A stretch of DNA of 31,355 nucleotides from Candidatus Sulfotelmatobacter sp. (GCA_030040725.1 JASHTD010000526.1:1-31355); one strand, 5' to 3'; numbered from the stretch's first letter, positions 14,892 to 22,156 are shown. Made by a program: numbers and translations. The notes: generated by a model from the letters alone, not told the origin.

Positions 14892-17597
14892 ATGTTACTC
14901 AAACCGTTTATCATCAACCGCCACGGCCGCCTCGTCTTTCCCTGTAATTTCTTTCCCGAGCTTGATTTTTCGGTTTTCGAATCTCTGAAACAGTTTGCCG
15001 CAGTTATTCGCCGGGACTTTGGGGAAAAAGCTCCAACTGAAAATGAAATCATGAGCCGCTTGCAGAGCGGCAGCTACGCCAACCGTTACGAAGTTTGCCG
15101 TGATCTGGCACTAAACCTGTTCTGGGCAAACCGTTACATGTTTACGATGTACGACAAGCGCCCCACACGCTGGCGAGACTTGCCGCGGCACCGCGAGGAT
15201 ATCTTCCTGCCGGTCTTCAAGCCGCGCGACTCCGGCGAGATCGTCACCGCCATCCAGGCCGGATGCAATGCCCTGCCCGCGATGTGGGATGAAGAGCAGG
15301 AGGAAAAGATCTTTGCAATCCTGCTCAACGTTTTTCGCAACAAGCCGAGCGCAGGAGGTGAACTGCGAGCGATCAAGCCTACGGTGGCTGAAATGATGGC
15401 GGAGCCTTCCAATCTCACTTACCGCCTGGTGAACTACGATCGCGATTTTCTGCATTACACCTACGAAGATGTCATCGACTGCATTCATCCCGTGCCGGAA
15501 CTGGAAGCGCTCATGCGGCAGAGCATGATCCTTCACAACCAATATCCATGGAGCCCGGATTCGGGCAGCCGAATCGAGGTCGGGGCGCTGCGGGACGATG
15601 ATTACGTGGTGGCGTATCATCCGCGCAATAACGAGGTTCTGCAATTCATTCGTCACGTTAATGGAACCCTTGATCCGGCGAGCCCAAGATTGCAACGAGC
15701 ACGCAATCGCGCACCCTTGCCCGAGACGCTCGCCTTGAGCGAACCCATCCGGCCATACCCTCCGATCAAGGTGAGCGAAACTTTTCGGGTTCTGCCGAGA
15801 TTTGAGGCAATTGCAGTCTATGAGGGAGAAATTGCCTGCACCAACGACGATCTCATCAGCAACCATGCCTATTGCTGGTCGCGAATGACAGCAAAGGAGA
15901 TTTCGGAAAAGACCGGCATCGAGCGGCGTGGCTATACCGAGCTCAGCCTGGAGCATATTGCATTGTTAGCTGCGCGGCAGGCGCTGGAGAAATCAGGACG
16001 AAAGCCAGCCGAGATTGGCGCAGTTCTGTTTTGCAGTTGCACCAGTACGCGGTTGATTCCTTCGGTGGCGAGTTGGATCTCCGGCGAGTTGGGAATTCTG
16101 CAGACTCACAATTCCTGCGACATCGTTGCAGCTTGCGCCGGCATGCCTTACGGCTTTGCCGAGGCGGTTCGCCTGCTGCAGGAGATCGAGCGCCCCGTGC
16201 TGGTGGTTTGCGCAGAAAAGTTTTCCGACAAGATCGGGACGGTTCGCACCTCGCGCATGATCTTCGGCGACGGCGCGGCGGCCGTGATTATCGCTCCGGC
16301 CCCGGAAGGGTCCTCTTCGGATATTGAGGTCTATCAGACCTATGCCAGCGGTCCCTGGTCGGAAGTGAACTCTATCATCTGGCCCAATCCCGAGTTCGAT
16401 AACAACATCACGGTTTACGGTCCAGAAGTGAAAGCGCTCGCCCGGCGCTATCTGCTGCAGATGATCAAGGAAGTGAGTTCCCTGCCGCATCCGGATGGAG
16501 GCGACGGCTCACTTATGGATGCGGTCGATATCGTCGTTCCTCACCAGGCAAACAAGACGATGGTTGCCGAGCTCTCGGCGGCCGCAGGCGTGAAGGAAGA
16601 CAAGCTCTATTTCAATATCGGGAATGTGGGCAATACTTCTTCGGCGAGCATTCTGCTGGCGATTCACGATGCGGTGCGGGAAGGCCGCATCGACCGGCCG
16701 ATGCGCGTGTTTGCGCCAGGATTCGGGGCCGGCGCGGTGGGTGGATACACAATTTTGCGAGTCGATCCTGCAATTGTCAGAGTTAACTCCCAGGAGACAA
16801 CGGTCATGGCAAATCTCGAAAATGGAAACAACATCGGCAGCGGTCACAACGGCTGGGGATCGTTGAAAGGAAAAGTGGCGCTGGTGACCGGCGGGTCACG
16901 CGGCATAGGGCGCGCGATTGCGATTGAGCTGGCGCGCCGCGGCGCATCGATCGCCTTGGACTACCGGTCCGACAGCGTTCACGCAGAGAGTGCCGCGGCA
17001 GAGATTCGCGAACTCGGAGCGGAGTGCATTCTGATTCAGGCGGACATTTCCCAGAAGGGCGAAGCGCAACGCGTGGTCAAAGTGGTGCTCGACAAGTGGC
17101 AGCATCTCGATATTCTGGTGAACAATGCCGGTATCACACGCGACCGCACCATGCGCAAAATGACGGAAGACGACTGGGCGCAGGTGATCAATGTCAATCT
17201 GAACGGCACGTTCTATTGCACCAGCGCAGCGCTGCCCGCCATGATCAACCAGCGTTTTGGCCGCATCATCAATATTTCCTCGGTCGTCGGGCAAATGGGA
17301 GCGTTCGGCCAGGCCAATTATTCGGCCAGCAAAGGCGGCATCATCGCTTTCACCAAGACGCTGGCTCTGGAGATGGCGAAGTTCAACATTACCGCTAACT
17401 CGATCGCACCGGGATTTACCTCGACGGAAATGGTGGATGCAATTCCGGAAGAAATCGCGGCGCAAATCAAGGCGAAGATTCCGCTGGGCCGCTTTGCTAC
17501 TCCCGAAGAAATCGCCAAGGCCGCGGCATTCCTGGCCTCGGAGGGGGATTACATTACCGGCCAGGAGTTGAACATCAACGGCGGCTACCACATGTGA
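14892..17597 (+). CDS. Fusion: unknown N-domain + KASIII-like synthase + acetoacetyl-CoA reductase
   Basis: A single 901-residue frame with three parts. Residues 1-300 form a domain I do not recognise. Residues about 302-626 are a complete FabH/KASIII-type thiolase-fold condensing enzyme, with catalytic triad C415 (DIVAACAGMPYG), H551 (VVPHQANKT) and N581 (GNVGNTSSAS). Residues 639-901 are a complete PhaB/FabG-type SDR reductase with the NADPH motif TGGSRGIG (666-673), NNAGITRDRTM, S797, Y810 and K814. The KASIII part could condense acetyl-CoA with malonyl-CoA to acetoacetyl-CoA, as NphT7 does; the reductase would give (R)-3-hydroxybutyryl-CoA for PHA. AGGAAGAAG precedes the ATG. A second ATG with a perfect SD lies at the domain junction, so a separate reductase may also be made. 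A lost stop or a sequencing error is the alternative explanation. Confidence 0.85.
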   Translation: MLLKPFIINRHGRLVFPCNFFPELDFSVFESLKQFAAVIRRDFGEKAPTENEIMSRLQSGSYANRYEVCRDLALNLFWANRYMFTMYDKRPTRWRDLPRHREDIFLPVFKPRDSGEIVTAIQAGCNALPAMWDEEQEEKIFAILLNVFRNKPSAGGELRAIKPTVAEMMAEPSNLTYRLVNYDRDFLHYTYEDVIDCIHPVPELEALMRQSMILHNQYPWSPDSGSRIEVGALRDDDYVVAYHPRNNEVLQFIRHVNGTLDPASPRLQRARNRAPLPETLALSEPIRPYPPIKVSETFRVLPRFEAIAVYEGEIACTNDDLISNHAYCWSRMTAKEISEKTGIERRGYTELSLEHIALLAARQALEKSGRKPAEIGAVLFCSCTSTRLIPSVASWISGELGILQTHNSCDIVAACAGMPYGFAEAVRLLQEIERPVLVVCAEKFSDKIGTVRTSRMIFGDGAAAVIIAPAPEGSSSDIEVYQTYASGPWSEVNSIIWPNPEFDNNITVYGPEVKALARRYLLQMIKEVSSLPHPDGGDGSLMDAVDIVVPHQANKTMVAELSAAAGVKEDKLYFNIGNVGNTSSASILLAIHDAVREGRIDRPMRVFAPGFGAGAVGGYTILRVDPAIVRVNSQETTVMANLENGNNIGSGHNGWGSLKGKVALVTGGSRGIGRAIAIELARRGASIALDYRSDSVHAESAAAEIRELGAECILIQADISQKGEAQRVVKVVLDKWQHLDILVNNAGITRDRTMRKMTEDDWAQVINVNLNGTFYCTSAALPAMINQRFGRIINISSVVGQMGAFGQANYSASKGGIIAFTKTLALEMAKFNITANSIAPGFTSTEMVDAIPEEIAAQIKAKIPLGRFATPEEIAKAAAFLASEGDYITGQELNINGGYHM
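16792..16808 (+). promoter_or_regulatory. Internal ribosome binding site and start codon within the fusion gene
   Basis: AGGAG (16792-16796), 9 bases, then an in-frame ATG (16806-16808) sits exactly where the KASIII domain ends and the PhaB-like reductase begins. It would allow an independent 263-residue reductase (16806-17597), product of a formerly separate phaB, to be made besides the 901-residue fusion. Confidence 0.65.
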
Positions 17598-17605
17598 TGG
17601 GCGCC

Positions 17606-17633
17606 TTGACAATCTGGACAGCGGAGTTATACT
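17606..17633 (+). promoter_or_regulatory. Sigma70-like promoter of the SDR / MaoC-Pta pair
   Basis: TTGACA (17606-17611), a 16-base spacer and TATACT (17628-17633) form a near-consensus promoter right after the fusion gene. Transcription would start near 17640, giving a leader of about 160 bases before the ATG at 17804. Confidence 0.7.
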
Positions 17634-17641
17634 GCAATGTA

Positions 17642-17656
17642 TGCCGCACTGCAGCA
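17642..17656. promoter_or_regulatory. Putative PhaR operator, SDR promoter
   Basis: TGCCGCACTGCAGCA matches the central 15 bases of the palindrome in front of the phasin gene (read on the opposite strand, TGCTGCACTGCAGCA) at 14 of 15 positions. It lies 8 bases past the -10 element, covering the expected transcription start. Binding by PhaR is inferred from TGC-rich PhaR sites known in other bacteria. Confidence 0.6.
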
Positions 17657-17803
17657 TTAGTTTCGTAAAAGCTGCGAGGCTCCGGTTTCCCCTCACAAGA
17701 CCCGCCGCACAACTCTCCTTCATCTGGCCAGGAAGATGGGGTGGAGTGAGCTTGCGCCCGGCGGCGTCCATAATGTTGTTACGTATTGTCCGAGGCTACT
17801 CAA

Positions 17804-18634
17804 ATGCCATTTTCTCTTGAAGGTAAAACAGCGCTCGTGACCGGAGCCGGCCGCGGCATCGGGCGAGCCATCGCCACCAGGCTTGCGAATGCAGGCGCCG
17901 CCGTCATGGTCAACGATCTTGACGATGCTGCCTTGTGCGAAACGCGCTGTACGCTCCGCAACGCCGGGCACCGCGTCGAGCGACTGGTCGGTGACCTGGT
18001 GCAGCCCTCGTTTCCTGACCAATTGATCGAAGCCACGCTTTCCGCCTTCGGATCGGTGGACATCGTCGTCAACAACGCCGGCTACAGTTGGGACAATGTG
18101 ATTCAGAAAACCAGCGACGAGCAATTTCAAGCAATGCTCGAGATCCACGTTATGGTTCCTTTTCGTGTTTTGCGCGCCGCCTCGACTTACATCCGCGAAA
18201 CGGCAAAAAAAGAGATCGCCGCAGGCAAGCGAGTCATGCGCAAAGTAGTCAATATCACTTCAATCGCAGGCACAGACGGCAATCCGGGACAGGCGGGTTA
18301 TAGCACCGGCAAAGCGGGCGTGATCGGCCTGACCAAAACCATGGCGAAAGAGTGGGGACGCTACAACGTCAATGTAAATGCGGTAGGTTTTGGGCTGATC
18401 GAAACTCGGCTGGCGCAACCGCTCACCAGCGGCCAATCGGAAATCGAAATGAAAGGGCACAAGATCCAGATCGGCGTGCAGCAGACCATGCTGGATTCGA
18501 TCAAGAAAGCTTGTCCTCTGGGACGCTTGGGCACGCCGGAAGAGGCGGCCGGCGCCGTTCTTTTTTTCTGTTCTCCTCTTTCGGATTACGTCACCGGCGA
18601 GGTGCTGATCTGCGGCGGAGGATTTCACTTTTAA
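17804..18634 (+). CDS. SDR-family oxidoreductase (FabG-like)
   Basis: A short-chain dehydrogenase of 276 residues. The Rossmann motif TGAGRGIG (about 14-21), NNAGYS and the catalytic set S (NITSIAG), YSTGK are all present, followed by the PG-like loop and C-terminal GGGFHF. The ATG is chosen because CGAGG lies about 8 bases before it; a TTG at 17786 would add six residues without an SD. It follows a strong promoter with a putative PhaR operator and precedes the MaoC-Pta fusion by 43 bases. A role as 3-ketoacyl-CoA/hydroxyacyl-CoA dehydrogenase in PHA precursor supply is inferred from context; the substrate is not evident from the sequence. Confidence 0.85.
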   Translation: MPFSLEGKTALVTGAGRGIGRAIATRLANAGAAVMVNDLDDAALCETRCTLRNAGHRVERLVGDLVQPSFPDQLIEATLSAFGSVDIVVNNAGYSWDNVIQKTSDEQFQAMLEIHVMVPFRVLRAASTYIRETAKKEIAAGKRVMRKVVNITSIAGTDGNPGQAGYSTGKAGVIGLTKTMAKEWGRYNVNVNAVGFGLIETRLAQPLTSGQSEIEMKGHKIQIGVQQTMLDSIKKACPLGRLGTPEEAAGAVLFFCSPLSDYVTGEVLICGGGFHF

Positions 18635-18677
18635 AAAACTCCCGTCACGCGGATGTACCGATCAGCGGGAGGGTACC

Positions 18678-20123
18678 ATGAGTCGAATTGAAAATCGCAC
18701 CTTCGCAGAACTCCAGGTCGGAGATTCGGCCAGCATTGTCCGCACGTTGACCCATCGCGATATCGAATTATTTGCCGTGATGTCGGGCGACGTAAACCCT
18801 GCGCATGTTGATGAAGAATTTGCCAAGAGCGATATGTTTCACCACGTAATCGCGCATGGCATGTGGGGTGGTGCGCTGATTTCCACGGTGCTGGGCACGC
18901 AACTACCTGGCCCGGGCTCGATTTATGTCGGTCAGTCACTTCGCTTCCGGCATCCGGTGGCGGTGGGCGACACCATTACCGTAACCGTTAAGGTGAGAGA
19001 CAAGTTCGAAGAAAAAATGCGCGTGCTGCTGGATTGCGTGGCGACCAACCAGCACGGCGAAGTGGTCATCCACGGCACGGCAGAAGTGGTTGCGCCACGG
19101 GAGAAAATTTCCCGCGAGAAAGTCGGGCTGCCGGAAGTCCGACTGCTGCGGCGGGGCGAGCACTATCGCCAACTGATCGACAAAGCCAAAGGCCTGGCTC
19201 CGATACGAACTGCGATTGTTCACCCGGTTGACGGAGTGTCCTTGTTGGCTGCCGTTGAAGCAGCCAGAGCGAAGTTGATTCTGCCGGTGCTGATCGGCCC
19301 CGAGCCGAAAATTCGTGCCGCGGCACAGCAGGCAAGGCTTGACGTTTCAGAATATGAAATTATGCATACGCCCCACAGTCATGCCGCGGCCGAACTCGCC
19401 GTGGCGATGGCGCGTGAGTTGCACGTCGATGCGCTGATGCAAGGCGCCCTCGCCGGCGAAGAATTGATGCACTTTGTGGATTGTTCGGCCGGTTTGCGTA
19501 CCGAACGGCGCTTCAGCCATGTTTGCGTTGCGGACGTTCCTACCTACCCCCGCCCACTGTTCATTACCGATGCCGTGGTAAATATTTATCCTACGGTTGA
19601 AGAAAAGCGGGACATCGTGCAGAACGCGATCGACCTGCTGCACGCCCTCGACGTCGCCACGCCGAAAGTGGCGATCCTCTCCGCGCAGGAAACGATTTCC
19701 GCGCACCTCAGCTCGACTCTCGATGCGGCCGTGCTCTGCAAGATGGCGGAGCGCGGCCAGATCACCGGCGCTGTGCTCGACGGGCCGCTCGGATTCGACA
19801 GTGCCGTTTCCGAGCAGGCAGCGAAAAGCAAAGGCATCGTTTCACCGGTGGCGGGTCAGGCGAATATCTTCGTTGTTCCTGATCTGGAAGCGGGAAACAT
19901 GCTGACCGAGCAACTGCGTCAACTTTCTGACGCTCTGGTTGTCGGCCTGATTGTCGGTGGCAAGGCTCCGATCATTATCAGCCGCACGGACGACATGGTT
20001 GCCCGGCTTGCCGCGTGCACGTTGGCGCTCCTGCTTGTTCGCTTTAAAAAGAGTTTCGCTGCGAAGCTAACGAATGCAGAAGTACCCGACGCCACCGCTT
20101 ATCAGGCTGCCTCGTGCAATTGA
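18678..20123 (+). CDS. MaoC-type enoyl-CoA hydratase fused to phosphate acetyl/butyryltransferase
   Basis: A 481-residue bifunctional protein. Residues about 5-140 are a hot-dog MaoC/PhaJ-like hydratase with the catalytic Asp-His pair D38 and H43 in SGDVNPAHVDEEFA. Residues about 165-465 are a phosphotransacylase (Pta/Ptb) domain, with GALAGEELMHFVDCSAGLR and the glycine-rich LDGPLGFD and VGLIVGGKAPII segments. This fusion type is known in other bacteria as bifunctional enoyl-CoA hydratase/phosphate acetyltransferase. The hydratase could supply (R)-3-hydroxyacyl-CoA; the second domain would interconvert acyl-CoA and acyl-phosphate. GGGAGGG lies about 5 bases before the ATG. It is co-transcribed with the SDR and ends convergent to the phaR side. 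Confidence 0.88.
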   Translation: MSRIENRTFAELQVGDSASIVRTLTHRDIELFAVMSGDVNPAHVDEEFAKSDMFHHVIAHGMWGGALISTVLGTQLPGPGSIYVGQSLRFRHPVAVGDTITVTVKVRDKFEEKMRVLLDCVATNQHGEVVIHGTAEVVAPREKISREKVGLPEVRLLRRGEHYRQLIDKAKGLAPIRTAIVHPVDGVSLLAAVEAARAKLILPVLIGPEPKIRAAAQQARLDVSEYEIMHTPHSHAAAELAVAMARELHVDALMQGALAGEELMHFVDCSAGLRTERRFSHVCVADVPTYPRPLFITDAVVNIYPTVEEKRDIVQNAIDLLHALDVATPKVAILSAQETISAHLSSTLDAAVLCKMAERGQITGAVLDGPLGFDSAVSEQAAKSKGIVSPVAGQANIFVVPDLEAGNMLTEQLRQLSDALVVGLIVGGKAPIIISRTDDMVARLAACTLALLLVRFKKSFAAKLTNAEVPDATAYQAASCN

Positions 20124-20293
20124 GGGTAAGCAAAGGTCGCTTGCTCATCCTCTTCTGCAGCGTCATCCACCATGCACTGTAGCTCGATGTAATGCTCCTG
20201 GCTGAATTCGTAGCCAAGATCATACGATGCGATAAATGGCCGAGATTGATAAGGCCCTGAGAGCGGAGTTTTGACTGTACCGGAATAAGTCAT
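20102..20293 (-). CDS. Possible small protein
   Basis: A 63-residue frame, rich in acidic residues and Gln/Tyr, without a recognised domain. GGAG lies 7 bases before the ATG, within the inverted repeat ATGGAGC-A-GCTCCAT. It overlaps the 3' end of the MaoC-Pta gene by 22 bases on the opposite strand. It fills a gap otherwise empty of genes, so it could be real, but no homology signal supports it. Confidence 0.25.
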   Translation of the reverse strand: MTYSGTVKTPLSGPYQSRPFIASYDLGYEFSQEHYIELQCMVDDAAEEDEQATFAYPQLHEAA

Positions 20294-20428
20294 GGAGCAG
20301 CTCCATTTCGGCTAGCACTAACGCGATTGTCGCGGCGCAGCCTCGCTTTTGCAGAGAGTGTACGCCACAAGCAGGACATTTCTTTGTGTCGCACGTCACC
20401 TAGTTGTGTGATAAATGTGACCGGCCAG
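20294..20428. other. Intergenic region downstream of phaR
   Basis: Together with the doubtful small frame to its left, this makes a gap of about 305 bases between the MaoC-Pta and phaR genes, which converge. Apart from the dyad ATGGAGC-A-GCTCCAT, whose right arm crosses 20294, I see no terminator, RNA or repeat. Confidence 0.4.
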
Positions 20429-20971
20429 TCAGGATTTTCCTCGCGATTCGCGGAGCGGTTTGGCTGATTTATTTTTTTTCGCCCTCGCTTTCTCCGAGGC
20501 CATTTTCCTCACCAGCGCTTCCAATTCTTCAACGCGCTGGCGTAATTCTTGCTCGTGGCTGGTACTCGCAGATTCGGCTTCGCTTGCGGGAGCGCCGGGG
20601 CTCGAGCCGGTGCGCATGAATTCAAAAGGACTAACCACAGGGGTAAAAGCCCGGTATGCGTTCTGGTACATATCGACAACCGCCTTCATATATTTCAGGG
20701 TATTTTCTTGCGTAGCCCTGCCCGAGGCGACGACCATCTGCCGCAAAACATCCAGCGGAAACGTGGAATCCGGCTCCTTGGCGTCGTCCACAATGATTTG
20801 CGTGAGCACCAGGCGGGTCAGATCCTCACTGGTGGCCGCATCCAGCACTCGCAGTTCGCGGCCTTCGCGAATCATGCGTGCGATTTCATCCAGATTGACG
20901 TAGCGGCTGTTGGTGGCGTCGTACAGGCGGCGGTTCTCGTATTTCTTGATAATTACGGGTTTTCGGGGCAT
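20429..20971 (-). CDS. phaR: PHA synthesis transcriptional regulator PhaR
   Basis: A 180-residue PhaR repressor. The N-terminal PHA accumulation regulator DNA-binding domain (about 1-65) is unmistakable: IIKKYENRRLYDATNSRYV, followed by LDEIARMIREG. The central PHB accumulation segment (about 68-120) includes LTQIIVDDAKEP and LRQMVVASGRATQENTLKYM, and the C terminus is a charged coiled coil (about 145-165) with a Lys/Arg tail. In other bacteria PhaR represses phasin genes and is released by binding nascent PHA granules. The start MPRKPVIIKKY is the family's usual start; a longer frame to 21043 would run through the operator. It is divergent from phaP, with the operator between them, so autoregulation is plausible. 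Confidence 0.93.
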   Translation of the reverse strand: MPRKPVIIKKYENRRLYDATNSRYVNLDEIARMIREGRELRVLDAATSEDLTRLVLTQIIVDDAKEPDSTFPLDVLRQMVVASGRATQENTLKYMKAVVDMYQNAYRAFTPVVSPFEFMRTGSSPGAPASEAESASTSHEQELRQRVEELEALVRKMASEKARAKKNKSAKPLRESRGKS

Positions 20972-20994
20972 GTGCAATCCGCTCACTTTTTTAC

Positions 20995-21022
20995 TTGACA
21001 AGCGCAGGCGATGCGCTATGAT
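20995..21022 (+). promoter_or_regulatory. Phasin gene promoter
   Basis: TTGACA (20995-21000), a 16-base spacer and TATGAT (21017-21022) make an almost consensus sigma70 promoter. The spacer itself holds the dyad AGCGCA-N5-TGCGCT (21001-21017). A palindromic operator overlaps the -10 and start site. Confidence 0.8.
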
Positions 21023-21039
21023 TGCTGCAGTGCAGCAAT
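21021..21039. promoter_or_regulatory. Putative PhaR operator, phaR-phaP intergenic
   Basis: ATTGCTGCA-G-TGCAGCAAT is a perfect 9-bp inverted repeat with a single central base. It overlaps the phasin -10 element and transcription start, and lies about 50 bases upstream of phaR on the other strand. It contains CTGC...GCAG, the core described for PhaR sites in Paracoccus. Repression of phaP and autoregulation are inferred. Confidence 0.8.
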
Positions 21040-21079
21040 ACACGCAGCATCAATCCAACTGGCCTAAAAGGAGCAGAAC

Positions 21080-21652
21080 ATGAGCACCCCCAAAAAGTCA
21101 ACCAAGAGCGTGGGCCTGAAACCCGAAGCCATAGAGAGTTTCATTCCCCTGTTTACCAAGAATGCCGGCCGCTTCGCCGAGGTGCAGAAGAAGTCGCTGG
21201 AGATCGCCGCTGAGCAGAATGCGGAATTCATCGAGACCTGCAAGAAGACTTTCGATTTCGTTCCGGAAACTCCCGGGCTGTTCTTTTTCGATCTGCTGGG
21301 ACAGGCTTTCGAGCGCATTGTCGAGACCGAAAAGGCTGCTATCGACCTGGCGGTTGAACAGACCAATGCCATCGCCGACGTTGCCAAAGAGCGCGCCGGA
21401 TCATTCGCCAAGGTAGCGGAAGGCGTAGGCGGGCTGTTTCAGCAAACCGTGGAGCAGTCGGTTGCCGCGCAAAAGAAGGCACTCGATTACTTCGCCGAGC
21501 AAAACAAGACCGTATACGAAGGCGCCAAGAAGCAGTTCCGGGTTTCGAATCCGGTTGCCGAGGCATTCCAGACCGGATTGGACGCGCTGATCGAGACTCA
21601 GAAAACAGTGCTCGATATTGCCACCAAGCCATTGCAGCGCTCGGCCGCGTAA
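21080..21652 (+). CDS. phaP: Phasin (PHA granule-coating protein)
   Basis: A 190-residue almost entirely helical, Ala/Glu/Lys-rich protein with no signal peptide and no Cys-based catalytic site. Repeated amphipathic helices with FAEVQKKSLEIAAEQNAEF and YFAEQNKTVYEGAKKQF are typical of the Phasin_2-type family, which coats PHA granules and limits their coalescence. AAAAGGAG lies 6 bases before the ATG. It is the first gene after the strong operator-controlled promoter and heads the phaP-phaE-phaC cluster, with a small hairpin before the next gene that may lower downstream expression. Confidence 0.88.
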   Translation: MSTPKKSTKSVGLKPEAIESFIPLFTKNAGRFAEVQKKSLEIAAEQNAEFIETCKKTFDFVPETPGLFFFDLLGQAFERIVETEKAAIDLAVEQTNAIADVAKERAGSFAKVAEGVGGLFQQTVEQSVAAQKKALDYFAEQNKTVYEGAKKQFRVSNPVAEAFQTGLDALIETQKTVLDIATKPLQRSAA

Positions 21653-21705
21653 GCCGGTTGTATACTGCGGTTGAGAGCATGAGGCGGAAGCTTGCTTAGC
21701 GGAGT

Positions 21706-21724
21706 GAGCCGGTAGCTTCGGCTC
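21706..21724 (+). terminator. Possible attenuator hairpin between phaP and phaE
   Basis: GAGCCG-N7-CGGCTC is a 6-bp GC-rich stem followed after a few bases by GGTTTGTTTTG. It could terminate part of the transcripts so that phasin is made in excess over synthase. The T-run is imperfect and offset, so confidence is low. Confidence 0.35.
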
Positions 21725-21758
21725 CTCGCTGGTTTGTTTTGCGCCTTGGAGAATAATT

Positions 21759-22154
21759 ATGGCGGGTGAACGCGCGGCCAACGGCAAAGATGCCGATCCC
21801 ATGGCTGCATTTCGTGAATTGCGCGACGCGTATCTAGATGCCTGGTCGAAAACCATGGTGGATGCCGTAAACACTGAGGCTTACGCCAAGGCTACCGGCA
21901 CTATGCTCGATACCTATCTTTCGGCTTCTTCTCCTTTTCGTGACGCTCTAGAGAAGACGATGCTGCAGGCGCTGCAGCAGCTGAACATGCCTTCTCACGC
22001 CGACTTCGTCAGCCTGGCGGAGCGCCTGACCAATGTTGAAATGAAACTCGACGACATGGACGCCAAGTTGGACGAAATGGCCTCGTTTTTCAAGACGTCC
22101 GCGGCTCGCTCGCGACGTCCGGCAGATGCGCGAAAGCGGAAAGGGGCACGGTAG
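21759..22154 (+). CDS. phaE: Short PhaE-like class III PHA synthase subunit
   Basis: A 131-residue helical protein. The centre (about 15-75) includes FRELRDAYLDAWSK and MLDTYLSASSPFRDALEK; the C-terminal segment LNMPSHADFVSLAERLTNVE (about 85-104) followed by KLDDMDAKLDEM is the conserved coiled-coil end of PhaE subunits, which contact and activate PhaC. Classical PhaE is about 350 residues, so this is a greatly shortened version. The C-terminal tail is Lys/Arg-rich. TTGGAG precedes the ATG. It ends 2 bases before phaC, so translation is coupled. PhaM- or class IV-like partner proteins are the alternative reading. Confidence 0.65.
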   Translation: MAGERAANGKDADPMAAFRELRDAYLDAWSKTMVDAVNTEAYAKATGTMLDTYLSASSPFRDALEKTMLQALQQLNMPSHADFVSLAERLTNVEMKLDDMDAKLDEMASFFKTSAARSRRPADARKRKGAR

Positions 22155-22156
22155 CC

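Noticed and set aside
15111..15956. 281-residue leftward frame inside the fusion gene
   Set aside because: It is antisense to the N-domain/KASIII coding sequence and has no recognisable motif or SD; it is an artefact of GC-rich codon use.
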